From: Mesostigma viride
Taxonomy: Eukaryota > Streptophyta > Mesostigmatophyceae > Mesostigmatales > Mesostigmataceae
Length of the DNA: 64,000 nt
Assembly: GCA_009746045.1 (NCBI GenBank)
Contig: RPFO01002078.1
Location: 409,209 to 473,208 of the forward strand
Direction of reading: 5' to 3'
The translations under genes were made by a program, and so were the position numbers. The notes beneath the pieces are model-generated. The model did no database searches. It was not told the DNA's origin and saw nothing but the letters and a program-made list of their open reading frames with translations. This document shows positions 40,448 to 63,906 of the stretch, piece by piece; positions within the stretch are counted from its first letter, which is position 1; the number at the start of each line of letters is the position of its first letter.

Positions 40448-43400
40448 AGTACTTGATGGCGCTGAACGCCTACAAAAAAACGAACATGTACGCTGCGTTT
40501 GGCTGCAAGGAGGATTTGATAAAGACTCACGCAGAACTTTCTGAGAGCGATCCGCACCTGCTCGAAATTCTCTCGCCTGGCGTCTACGTTTGCCCGTATT
40601 TTGATTTCGACTGGGAGACTAACGAACCACTCCCTTATGATCTCGAGAGGTACGCCAAGTCTGCGATTTTATCGTTCTTCTATGACATGTACGAGCTCGA
40701 CCTCGACAAAGACCGCGACTTGAAGGTTCTTCTCGGCCATCGTGTCAGGAACGGGGTTTTCAAGAACTCGGTCCACGTCACGATTCCTGGGATATATATC
40801 CCGACGATGGAAGAAAGGGTGAAGATGGGAGAGCTTTTCCAGTCGTTCCTAGAGCAGTGCGCCATGGATTTGACAGGTGGGGCTCAAGGGAGGGTGTGCC
40901 GACTTCTCGTCAAGTCTGACCATACACGGGAGGACTGGGAGGATATGCACGCTCATGCCAATCCTGTAGTTGAGAAGATGCCTGGTGTGTGGGCACCTAA
41001 GCACGACCTGGAATTCGCCTATGACAAGAACATCTACTCCAGATACCGCGCCTTCCGGATGATGGGCATGAAGAAGCGGGACGACAGCGGGGAAGACGCC
41101 TATCTTCGTCCAGTCCCAGGGGAGAGCACCGACGTCGCAGATTACCTGGTGACGGTCTTCGACGAGACAGGGCTGATTCGTCTGCCTTACATCGACGATT
41201 CCGAGCTGTCAGATTCGAGCCACCCGGTGTTTAGAGGATGCGGCAAGACTGTCCCTCCACCAGAGGGGCTTGACATCTCCGTCTCCATCGAGGCAATGAA
41301 AAAGTTCTCTCCCGGGTGCAAATACCTGTACACGACCTGCAAGAGCTCCGAGCACGGGGAGGCGACGTTCGTCAAGTACTCGGTCGACTCTGCGAACCCG
41401 GTGTGCAAGATCTGCCTGAGGGTTCACGCCAACAACGGGCCATTCAACCAAATCCTCAAGGATGGATCGGTCCTGTACAGGTGCCACCAGGACTCTCAGC
41501 GCCGTTTCATTGAGATTGCGCCACCGACAGCCGTAGTCTTGATGGCAAATGGGGTGCCTTTCACTGAGACATACGACGAGGAGAAGATCCGCCCGTTCGA
41601 CACCAAGAAGCTTCTCGGCGATGGCGAGAAGAAGACGCTGCTCATCCAGTCCAATTGCGGAACGGGGAAGTCGGAGAGGCTTCGAGAATTCGTAAACGAG
41701 GCGGTGGGGTTCAAGAAAGACGTCCGCATGCTGTTCGTGGTGGCGAACATCGCTCTCTCCAAAGAGGAGGTTCGCAACTACCAAAAACTCAGCGAGCTTG
41801 AGCAGGTGTGGACGTGGTCCAACGGAGCATTCCGCTCCAGGTACAACGCCCCAAACGTCCGGTCCTACCTCGCAGGAGATGGCGGGATGATCGCTGACGA
41901 CCTCGTCGCCATCGTCGTGAACAGCGTCCTCCGCCTGCCAGACAAGCCGTTCGATGTCCTCGTGCTGGACGAGGTGTACAACACCTTGAATGCGCTATCC
42001 GGTTCTCATATCAAGTCCCATCGCAAGAAGGACATCATTCGAAAACTGGTGTACTTCATCGAGACCGCCAAGGTGGTCATCGCCATGGACGCCACCGTCA
42101 CACAGAAGGTGCACGACTTTCTTTCCGCGCATCGACCGAATGGGGGGTTCGTCGCCACACGGAACGTGTTCAAGCGTCCTACAAACCGCACCTTGAGGTG
42201 GATCGACGTCGACGTGGAGGAGAATTGGATGGGGGTCTACTTGGAGGCGGTTGTCAACGAGTGCAGGGAGAGGCTGGAAGCTGGCCAGAGGGTGTTTTGC
42301 CCCATGAGCGGCAAGAAGATGGCGGAGACGGTGTGCGACAGACTCGCTGCCACTCTCGAGGGGAAGAACTGGAAACTATACACGAGGGAGACCAGTAAGG
42401 AGGGGTTGGACAAGGGGGCAAACGAGGCGTGGAAGGATCTCGACTTCCTGTGCGCTAGTCCTACCATCACAGTCGGCGTCTCCTACACTGAGCACAGCTT
42501 TGACTGCATGGTTGGGGGGTTTATCAATTCTCCCTACTACGCCGAGTACACGACGACTCTGCAGCAAATTTTCAGGGTTCGTCATTTGATCAGCGGGGAG
42601 ATGGTCATCGTCTATCGCGACGACACGACCGGCGCCACCCGCCCTCCCATGGACTACGACACCATCGTCCAATCTGTCATCGACGGCGACACACAGCTGC
42701 TGAACCTGATGGCCGACAACGCCGAGATCGTTTGCGACTGGGGCGAGGACATGAAGAGGATTTACAACCCCTCGTGTCCAAAATTCAAGCTGTTCTGCCG
42801 AAACCAGCAGGACCAGGCGATCTCGAGGTCCCGGTACAAGCAAAACCTGGTCCAGCTCTTGACAGAGGACTACGGCGTGGCTCTCGTCTCGGACACCAAC
42901 ATTTCGGTGAACAATTCGAAGAAATTCATTCCTGTCGCTGATCCAGACAAGGACACCGAGATTTGGATGGTGACGAAGGAGGAGTACCAGAAACTGGAAG
43001 AGCGAGTGGGGGGCGACACTCCGCTGTCGACGTTCGAGAGGCGACTCAAGAACGTATACGAGCTGGCGCATCACTGCTACAACATCCCAGAGGACCTATT
43101 CGACGACGAGCTTCCCAAGATTCTGGACAAGGACAAGAAGAGGCACGTTTTCAGCGGGGTGAGGCAGTATTCGAAGGTCACTGGGCTGGGGACGAAGCAC
43201 CACCTCCACGAGAAGATTAAGGAGATGATGGCCGCCGACTCCCTGTTCGACCTCAAGTCCTTCAGATCGTGCGGCCTCGCGAGGGCCTTGGCGGTCTCGA
43301 TGAAGATGCTGGAGGGGACTGGCATCATGCAGTGGGCGCTGGACCCGGACAGCGAGCATCGCCATGTCATCAGTCGCTTCGATGTCGCCGTCATAGGGGA

Positions 43401-43746
43401 TAGGATCGACAAGGAGATGGCAGGCAATCCCACCTTCGCGAGGTCCGTGTTTGAGTATAGGGTCAAGGGGAGGGACGGATCTGGCCCCAGTTATGCACAG
43501 AGCGTTGGGATGATTCGGAAGATGATCACACCTGTCCTAGGGATTACCGTGAGCACCGAGAACCGTAAGAGGGCGAGTGGTGGCGAGCTTGTTCTGTCGA
43601 AGGCCAGCATGATCAATTTTTGTGAGCGATACAAGCCCATGTGGTGGGGCAACGAGAAATTCGACGCATTTTTGCCATTCGATGACAACTTCCCTTTCTT
43701 GAACGCCAGCTCCTTGGCTGAGGGCGAGGCGGTATGTGTCGAATAA
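40303..43746 (+). CDS. PLV replication protein: AEP-type primase fused to origin-binding-type SF2 helicase, 1147 aa
   Basis: Likely primes and unwinds viral DNA. N-terminal archaeo-eukaryotic primase signature: CPYFDFDWE (D101, D103), FKNSVHVTIPG (about 153-163, the sxH block) and NIYSRYRAFRM (about 243-253). A Cys-rich zinc-binding segment follows (VCKICL 367-372, YRCH 392-395). The helicase part matches the herpesvirus origin-binding (UL9-like) family of SF2: Walker A QSNCGTGKS (449-457), DEVY box (556-559), AMDATVT (594-600), TVGVSYTEHSFD (723-734) and QQIFRVRHL (754-762). The remaining 380 residues are uncharacterised. The frame is intact. The same primase-helicase pairing is known from some large DNA viruses. 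It is the last rightward gene, stopping 40 bp before the terminal repeat, with AATAAA overlapping the stop. Confidence 0.85.
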   Translation: MAGTSGFKPLWFASKKTPTHARLPGVMYSYDEERAQDAAEAYGRSHGMKYLMALNAYKKTNMYAAFGCKEDLIKTHAELSESDPHLLEILSPGVYVCPYFDFDWETNEPLPYDLERYAKSAILSFFYDMYELDLDKDRDLKVLLGHRVRNGVFKNSVHVTIPGIYIPTMEERVKMGELFQSFLEQCAMDLTGGAQGRVCRLLVKSDHTREDWEDMHAHANPVVEKMPGVWAPKHDLEFAYDKNIYSRYRAFRMMGMKKRDDSGEDAYLRPVPGESTDVADYLVTVFDETGLIRLPYIDDSELSDSSHPVFRGCGKTVPPPEGLDISVSIEAMKKFSPGCKYLYTTCKSSEHGEATFVKYSVDSANPVCKICLRVHANNGPFNQILKDGSVLYRCHQDSQRRFIEIAPPTAVVLMANGVPFTETYDEEKIRPFDTKKLLGDGEKKTLLIQSNCGTGKSERLREFVNEAVGFKKDVRMLFVVANIALSKEEVRNYQKLSELEQVWTWSNGAFRSRYNAPNVRSYLAGDGGMIADDLVAIVVNSVLRLPDKPFDVLVLDEVYNTLNALSGSHIKSHRKKDIIRKLVYFIETAKVVIAMDATVTQKVHDFLSAHRPNGGFVATRNVFKRPTNRTLRWIDVDVEENWMGVYLEAVVNECRERLEAGQRVFCPMSGKKMAETVCDRLAATLEGKNWKLYTRETSKEGLDKGANEAWKDLDFLCASPTITVGVSYTEHSFDCMVGGFINSPYYAEYTTTLQQIFRVRHLISGEMVIVYRDDTTGATRPPMDYDTIVQSVIDGDTQLLNLMADNAEIVCDWGEDMKRIYNPSCPKFKLFCRNQQDQAISRSRYKQNLVQLLTEDYGVALVSDTNISVNNSKKFIPVADPDKDTEIWMVTKEEYQKLEERVGGDTPLSTFERRLKNVYELAHHCYNIPEDLFDDELPKILDKDKKRHVFSGVRQYSKVTGLGTKHHLHEKIKEMMAADSLFDLKSFRSCGLARALAVSMKMLEGTGIMQWALDPDSEHRHVISRFDVAVIGDRIDKEMAGNPTFARSVFEYRVKGRDGSGPSYAQSVGMIRKMITPVLGITVSTENRKRASGGELVLSKASMINFCERYKPMWWGNEKFDAFLPFDDNFPFLNASSLAEGEAVCVE

Positions 43747-43785
43747 TAAAGTTGGATTTTTTTTGTCATTGTGCGCATTTTCTTG

Positions 43786-44564
43786 AAATAACTCCACGGA
43801 CCCCCCTAGACAAAAGTACCAGTTCTTTACTATATAATAGATGGTACTTTTGTCTAGGTTTACCATCGACACCTCTCATCGATCATCGACAGCCGTCGAA
43901 CCCTGGCCAAACATTGTACGGACCCCCCTAGACAAAAGTACCAGTTCTTTACTATATAATAGATGGTACTTTTGTCTAGGTATAGCATCGATACCTCTCA
44001 TCGATCATTGCCCCACCATAGTACCCACCCGGGCATGATTCTATCACTCGTACCGTGACCACCAGACCACCAACCCGGTACAAAGTCACCCCCCAAAAAC
44101 CATCACTTTGATGCCGTGACCCCTAGTTTGCGTTGCTATTTTTAGAAATATTTTTAGAATTCTTATAGATTCTATATTAATTTTATTCAAATTTTCAACC
44201 ATCAAATTTTATGGGTAAATAGATAGAATCTATAAGAATTCTAAAAATATTTCTAAAAATAGCAACGCAAACTAGGGGTCACGGCATCAAAGTGATGGTT
44301 TTTGGGGGGTGACTTTGTACCGGGTTGGTGGTCTGGTGGTCACGGTACGAGTGATAGAATTATGCCCGGGTGGTGGCAACGGTACCCCCTAGACAAAAGT
44401 ACCAGATCTTTACTATATAATAGATGGTACTTTTGTCTAGGTACCGGCCGATATGTACTTGACACCGTCACCGCTCGCATGCTGACAGGCGCCCCCACAT
44501 TGCGCGGACCCACCTAGACAAAAGTACCAGTTCTTTACTATATAATAGATGGTACTTTTGTCTA
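43786..44564. repeat. Right terminal array: four 50-bp hairpins
   Basis: Hairpins at 43807-43856, 43929-43978, 44390-44439 and 44515-44564, each the reverse complement of the left units. Copy 3 has AGATCT where the others have AGTTCT. The inner edge AAATAACTCCACGGACCCCC matches the left inner edge exactly. Spacers (GGCCAAACATTG.ACGGACCC) are diverged versions of the left spacer. Copies 2 and 3 are pushed apart by a foldback element (44025-44373). Confidence 0.9.
44025..44373. mobile_element. Foldback (MITE-like) element inside the right terminal array
   Basis: About 349 bp with near-perfect inverted arms of about 150 bp, starting CCACCCGGGCAT and ending ATGCCCGGGTGG, around a 45-bp AT-rich centre. 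It contains no coding frame. It interrupts the spacer between the second and third right-hand hairpins and has no equivalent on the left side. Confidence 0.75.
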
Positions 44565-44704
44565 GCCCACCTGTACCCACCGTGACTAGCCATCCGCGCG
44601 GACTTTGCGATGCCAGCGTACGTAACGGGACTTGGACGATGTTGTTAGTGATGAAATGCATTATTAACCAGGTAGCCAAGTCGTGAAAACGTTCCGAACT
44701 AGCC

Positions 44705-45277
44705 ATGGCGGCCAGAAACGCAGGCCCATGCGAGAAAGCGCTTGCTCTTTTGGGGAAAGTGTTTGACGAATTCGATGATAAGCTAACGGCCATGGACAAT
44801 AAAATTTCTCGTCTGTCCGAACAATTAGAAGGTGATATCGCACCATCTGGCGAGGCCGGCGATTACGCCCCAACATGCGAGGTGCTAAAAGTCCACGATG
44901 CCGCTTACGATGCTGTTGACAGAAAAACTCCCAAGGTCCTTGTAGAATGGGTTTACGAGAAAGGCTCGAGCAAGCCCAAGAAGCTCGAAGATCGCTGCGA
45001 ATGGAAGCGTCTCGACGAATGCGCTGGCTGCGTTGAGAAGGTCAACGATTTCATGAAAACTTTCAAGGCCTCGAAGCGCCAGCCCGGAATCTCTGCTTTT
45101 GCTCTCATTCACGCGTGGGCAGAGGCGAAGATGGCCTTTGCCGCAAACAAGGACGGGTCAGAAAGCAAGAAGCGCTCGTTCAAGCAACTGGCTGGCGGCG
45201 ACGAGCACGAGGACGAGAGCTCGAAGAGGCTCGCCGGTGCTGGGTCGCAGTACTCGGGCCACGAGGCTCGGGATTGA
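44705..45277 (+). CDS. Hypothetical protein next to the provirus, 190 aa
   Basis: Starts 141 bp outside the last hairpin: MAARNAGPCEKALALLGKVF, then a helical acidic segment (DEFDDKLTAMDNKISRLSEQ) likely to be coiled coil, a middle rich in Asp/Glu/Lys with two CxxC-like cysteines (ECAGCV), and a Lys/Ser/Glu tail. The frame is clean and uses codons like a real gene. No TATA-like motif of the provirus type precedes it. Downstream, at 45425-45570, is the 3' end shared with 22811-23040. It could be a retroelement ORF1-like protein, a host gene or a provirus-associated gene. Confidence 0.5.
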   Translation: MAARNAGPCEKALALLGKVFDEFDDKLTAMDNKISRLSEQLEGDIAPSGEAGDYAPTCEVLKVHDAAYDAVDRKTPKVLVEWVYEKGSSKPKKLEDRCEWKRLDECAGCVEKVNDFMKTFKASKRQPGISAFALIHAWAEAKMAFAANKDGSESKKRSFKQLAGGDEHEDESSKRLAGAGSQYSGHEARD

Positions 45278-45424
45278 GCACGCTTTCATGCGTTGCTTGG
45301 AGCTGACTTGAATTCGCTTAATGGTATTGCGTCCTTGTTAGCAAATTCGTTATCAAGGAATGCTATTTGTCATGGCTGGCCGTTTTTTCAGGGCCTGTGC
45401 CAATCCGTGGATGGATATCTCCTC

Positions 45425-45570
45425 ACTTCCACATGGCCTAATAAGCGTGACATATGCCAGCAATATAGTAGTGGTGGCAGATGCCAGAATAAGGGATGGC
45501 GGAATTCATAGTCATGATGACGGAATGATGATGGAATGATGATGGAATCTAATATATTAATTAATTAATC
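45425..45570 (+). repeat. Outer inverted repeat, right, with ATTA tail
   Basis: Ends GACGGAATGATGATGGAATG, with a second GATGATGGAATC, then ATATATTAATTAATTAAT. It is the mirror of 22811-22860, and a diverged GACATATGCCAGCAATATAG / GTGGCAGATGCCAGAATAAG block corresponds to the CTGGCATCTGTCACC block on the left. Looks like a retroelement 3' end pointing outward. Confidence 0.5.
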
Positions 45571-45720
45571 TTGCCCGCACAGATCGACCAGGTAAATATA
45601 TACCGATCGATGCATGTGAACCCTGCAGGCGGACTTAGGACTGGGCCAACCAGGTAGACACGGCCCTCCTCCTATGGCAGGGTCCCCTTGTCCCGTCGCA
45701 AGTTAAAATTATAACATGCC

Positions 45721-45880
45721 GGTAACCGGAGACGTCCGTCCTATAGTCAGCAAAATTGGTGCGAGAGGTCCCCAGTTCGATTCCGGTCGGATTCATTTGC
45801 AGATCGCGTTTTTCCGCGTTTTCCGCGGCCCGGTACTGAACGCAAATGGTTTTCACCTTTGCGGAGTGCCTGATCAAATA
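45721..45880 (+). mobile_element. tRNA-derived SINE, copy 2
   Basis: Complete 160-bp core, from GGTAACCGGAGACGTCC to CTGATCAAATA, with the B box AGTTCGATTCC. No base differences from copy 1 were noticed. Confidence 0.75.
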
Positions 45881-46010
45881 TACGCTTGGCTGATTTCGAT
45901 AGTACCGGCTACGCCCCCTTCTACTAAAAAAAGGATTCAGCCGTGTTCAGCCCGTCTCACGGTGCGAGACTGAACAAGTCTCGCGTGCAGACACGTGTGT
46001 AGTACTCCTA

Positions 46011-46278
46011 CACACAGATCTCGAGTGATTTATCTAGTACCAAATCCGAAAGGCTTGCATCACTCCCCGGACAGGAGAACTTTTGCGGATGACTGTAGGT
46101 GTAAGTTGGCGATGCCATGGTAACCGGAGACGTCCGTCCTATAGTCAGCAAAACTGGTGCGAGAGGTCCCCAGTTCGATTCCGGTCGGATTCATTTGCAG
46201 ATCGCGTTTTTCCGCGTTTTCCGCGGCCCGGTACTGAACGCAAATGGTTTTCACCTTTGCGGAGTGCCTGATCAAATA
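46011..46278 (+). mobile_element. tRNA-derived SINE, copy 3 (long form)
   Basis: Matches 2485-2752 over 268 bp at a constant offset, so the repeated unit extends 108 bp 5' of the 160-bp core (46119-46278). It ends CTGATCAAATA exactly at the start of a LINE 3' end. Confidence 0.75.
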
Positions 46279-46647
46279 ACATGCCTCCGTTGGGAGATCA
46301 TGTAGCACATATCATTCCAGGATGGATGGGTGGAGTGGGGGAAGCCGCGTAATCGAACTAACCTAACTCTAATTGCTATCTAGTCTAGAAAAGCCTATAC
46401 ACTACTCATCAAAACGCCTCTTCCTCTTGGGGGGAGGTGGCTTGCCCACAGGGGCTGGTGTGTGAGCCTTGACAATCTTCTGCCACCGCGTCTTGTCCTG
46501 CATGGCAGTCCAAAGAAGGGAGAGAGAGGGGATGCGGTATTCAAACTGGGCTGGGACCACTACTAGGTCGGCCAGCAACATCTGGGTGTAGTTCATGGCA
46601 TGTTTCCCTACCCTTTTAGGAATGTTCTTGGGGCCAGGCCAGGTCAA
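46279..46647 (-). mobile_element. LINE ORF2 C-terminus and 3' end
   Basis: The minus-strand frame 46647-46402 reads TWPGPKNIPKRVGKHAMNYT, then VPAQFEYRIPSLSLLW, and ends HTPAPVGKPPPPKRKRRFDE-stop. The 3' UTR carries GCTACATGATCTCCCAACGG and stops at the SINE end. Homologous C-termini are at 6360, 19740 and 47440. A (TTAA)n tract and another short CCCGTTGGGGAGTC end lie at 46650-46750. Confidence 0.65.
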
Positions 46648-46909
46648 AATATTAATTAATTAATTAATTAATTAATTAATTAATTAGACTCGTTAAATAT
46701 TAATTAATTAATTAGACTCGTGCTCCCGTTGGGGAGTCACGGAGCATTAGTCAAAATATGCCGCCCTGGTTGGCCGAGCCGCTGGGGACCGGCCAGACCA
46801 AGGGCGGTGTCGACCTGGCTGGTGCGAGCAAGATGTCCTACAAATGCTACCCTACGTACGCTGCTTAATCTCGTCCGAAATACGAGGCATACCCTGATAC
46901 AAAGACTCT

Positions 46910-47630
46910 AATGACCTACGTCGCAAGTTCCCACTGGCAAACTTGCCTGCGCCCCGCACCGACGCGGCGCGACCCGGACCCATGTGTGACACAACTGCTC
47001 ATGAGGATGCAGCCGGGCTTAACGATCAGGGACTATCTGTACTTCGCGCCCGCATGATAGACAAGGACAAATTTATGGGCGGCCGTCTGCGATAAGCACA
47101 TTCCTGAGGGGCATGCTCCTGTTTTAATTATCCCCACGGGCCCCGCGGCCCATTGCTAGAATGCAGGGTAGAAGTCCACAGGTGGAGGTTATTGCCCCTG
47201 AGGACAGCCACTACACCAGAGAGGTCCCCAGTTCGATTCCGGTCGGATTCATTTGCAGATCGCGTTTTCCGCGTTTTCCGCGGCCCGGCACTGAACGCAA
47301 AGGTTTTCACCTTTGCGGAGTGCCTGATCAGAAAACTACACTACCGCCTCGTCTGCCATTACAGTAGAGGACAGCTCAGATGAGGATTACATTCCCCTCT
47401 ATTGGTATATGGTTGGGGCATGATGCAGACCCTGTGGGCAAGCCACCTCCCCCCAAGCGGAGGAGGCGTTTTGATGAGTAGTGTAGTTAGGATTTTCTAG
47501 ATAGAGTTAGGATAGTTCGATCACGCGGCTTCCTCCACACCACCCATCCATCATGAAATATGTGCTACATGACCTCCCCACGGAGGCATGTTATAATTTA
47601 ATTTAATTTAATTTAATTTTTAATGATGCA
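46910..47630 (+). mobile_element. LINE 3' part interrupted by a SINE
   Basis: Homologous to the minus strand of 2759-3190, then continuing to a Pro/Arg/Lys C-terminus (GKPPPPKRRRRFDE, near 47440-47480, after a frame change), a 3' UTR with GCTACATGACCTCCCCACGG and a (TTTAA)n tail at about 47590-47625. A 5'-truncated SINE (47219-47330) sits inside it. Not coding overall. Confidence 0.6.
47219..47330 (+). mobile_element. SINE copy 4, 5' truncated, with target-site duplication
   Basis: Begins inside the B-box side (GAGAGGTCCCCAGTTCGATT) and ends GCCTGATCA plus GAAAA. It is flanked by ACTACACCA on the left and ACTACACTA on the right. The related empty site at 2759-2950 (minus strand) has a single GCTACACTACC. 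This is a direct insertion signature. Confidence 0.75.
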
Positions 47631-47689
47631 GACGATATTTGTAACTTTCGTGTAATTATTTTCTAATGAGATGAGCATATTACTCTTTG

Positions 47690-47802
47690 GTGCGAGAGGT
47701 CCCCAGTTCGATTCCGGCCTGGATTCATTTGCAGATCGCGTTTTCCGCGTACCGGCACTGAACGCAAATGGTTTTCACCTTTGCGGCGTGCCAAATCAGA
47801 AT
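47690..47802 (+). mobile_element. SINE copy 5, 5' truncated and diverged
   Basis: Begins GGTGCGAGAGGTCCCCAGTT, keeps the B box, lacks a few bases in the CCGCGTTTTCCGCGGC block and ends GTGCCAAATCAGAATA. It lies just beyond the LINE tail at 47590-47625. Confidence 0.6.
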
Positions 47803-47983
47803 AGGACTCCGTGGCATGCCCATGCGCATGACACACAAGTGTACTTACTTATGCACGCATAAGTGCTAATCAGAAGTAGCCCGTTTGGAATCAGTAACAT
47901 TTGGTGCAATGCCTTGCAGCCTTAGATGCAATTACGCCCACGCCGGCCATAAACATGATCACCAAATGGTCACTTAAAGACCA

Positions 47984-48963
47984 TTACTTCTCAGAAGTGT
48001 GTTTCTTGATTAAAGCCCGCAATGATGTCGCAGACTGAAGGGCTTTCACAGCATCACCATACGAGAACTTCCCTGTAGATAACAGAAGTGCCTGCACGAC
48101 ATGGAGGAACAAATATGCAGCATGAAAGCCGTGTAAGTATCTCCACCACACAAACAAAGCGATGCCATGGAGGTCAACAAAGCCACAGCCTCAGTTTTGG
48201 AACCATGTGCGCCTAGCCTGAAGTTGTTTCTAGCTCTACCATGTCAATGTAATTGCAAAAGTTCCAGGCATGCATCCATGCTGTACGCATGCCCGTGCTA
48301 CACACAAACTTGCAGACAGCCATCACCTGACTGTGTCACCAGGATGAAGTCTGACCAAAAGGCATTGCCTTGCGAAGCTTTAAAATTTAAGCAGCGCACC
48401 TGTGTGCACATGCCCGATGACAGAGAGGGGGGGGGTGGAGGGTCACCCTCCCTACTCACCAGTGGCACGATCTTGGAACCTGCCGATGCCTTGGCGACAT
48501 GCTGCAGTTTAGCACGAGTTAAGATTGCAAGCCATAAGCCATAAGTAAAAAACAATGTTAGCAATGACATGAGAGCTCCGGCTGCTGGCCATGATATGGG
48601 TGGAACCAAAGACAAGCAACGCAGGACACAGAGCACTTTTCCATCCTAAGGAACATCAGCACGAGTGGACAAGAACGGCCCGTAGCTGGCTTGCTTGCTG
48701 GCCTTGAGAGCAAAACGGTTGTTGTGCCGGGAAATTTCCACAACATGCCGTAGCCAAATAGGAATGAAAAACAATGATGCCTGCGCTGTCCTCACTGCCC
48801 CCATTGGCCAATTGGGGAGGTCTGAGGCCAATTAGGGTGGTCTGACGTATTCTTATATCAAACCGACCATAGTTAAACAAAAGTGTTCCACGGTTGCCTG
48901 GCCTCGCAGGCCTCTCACCTGCGAGATGGGGACGTCCTGGAGCGACGCCATCTTGGCACTCAG
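47984..48963 (-). CDS. Unidentified multi-exon host gene (partial model)
   Basis: Three exon-like blocks with good splice sites on the minus strand: 48919-48963 (LSAKMASLQDVPISQ; acceptor GTGGGCAG, donor GTGAGA), 48460-48501 (HVAKASAGSKIVPL; acceptor AACTGCAG, donor GTGAGT) and terminal 47984-48091 (ALLLSTGKFSYGDAVKALQS, then ATSLRALIKKHTSEK-stop; acceptor TCGTGCAG). All are in phase 0, so they join cleanly, but exons between 48502 and 48918 may be missing. A candidate piece is near 48655-48740 (FALKASKQASYGPFLSTR). The first block may hold the start (MASLQDVPISQ). No family recognised. The gene ends 3' of the GCKR-like gene in the same orientation. Confidence 0.4.
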
Positions 48964-49680
48964 CTGCCCACGGTGGGTAGCAGGTAGAGGCGCAAGCATG
49001 GTAGAAAACATGGAAGCAAGCATGGCACATGCATGGGTTAACAAGGGATGGCAGAACGGTGGAGGGCAGTGGATGGCAGGAGGGCGACCAAGGGGCATGA
49101 CCAAAAATGAATTGATGTTCTTTACAGGCAAAAGGGGAACCAGGACGACCCAGAGGCTACATCTGTCCATGTCCAGCCGTTGCGACGCCATGCGCCCTTG
49201 TAGAGATGGTGGAGACAGTTAGGATAAGCGACGGCGACGGCAGGCTGTTCCATTGTCAGCAGGGTCACTGGGCCAGCGGAAACTGCACAAGAATAACAAG
49301 GAGATCATACTATCCAAATATTACCATATACCCTTCAAAATATATTCCCTTTACATGTCTCCACACCCCTCCTCGGCTCCCTCCCCGGTGGGATAGCAAC
49401 AACCCCGTGGCGGACGACACGGAAAAAGAAGCCACGGGCTCATGATAAGTGACTGGCAGGACGGGCACACCCAAGCCACCCAGTGATGATACATGAGTCG
49501 AACACAGAGGGCGCGGGCATGAGTTGTGAGCAGGTATAGCCAAAGTCGGTAGGGTAAGTAGATATGAGACGCCCCTAGGACATTGCGACAAATTGATCAC
49601 AAGAGCAGGGAAGCTCCCGCTTCCACATGCCAGTGGGCTCTCGCCCACCCAGGGCACTGCAACATCACTAGTCCTTGTCG

Positions 49681-63906
<14,226 letters not shown>

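Larger units (their letters stand above)
23059..44564. mobile_element. Polinton-like virus (PLV) provirus
   Basis: Integrated DNA-virus genome bounded by inverted arrays of a 50-bp hairpin. It carries major capsid protein, penton-like minor capsid, FtsK/HerA-type packaging ATPase, tyrosine recombinase and primase-helicase, the hallmark set of polinton-like viruses and virophages. Virion genes point left and replication/packaging genes point right, meeting at a 38-bp divergent promoter region. No protein-primed DNA polymerase B, retroviral-type integrase or adenovirus-like cysteine protease was recognised. The assembled span is 21.5 kb. Removing the apparent contig overlap and gap leaves about 17.6 kb, normal for PLVs. 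Confidence 0.93.

Noticed and set aside
42376-43074. 232-residue minus-strand frame inside the primase-helicase gene
   Set aside because: Antisense shadow of a GC-rich real gene.
44025-44373. Transcription terminator hairpin after the primase-helicase
   Set aside because: Arms of about 150 bp and a one-sided position fit a foldback transposon, not a terminator; the gene already has AATAAA at its stop.
23059-44564. Protein-primed DNA polymerase B, retroviral-type integrase or maturation protease in the provirus
   Set aside because: All open frames on both strands were read and none carries the YxDTDS, DDE or His-Glu-Cys protease patterns.
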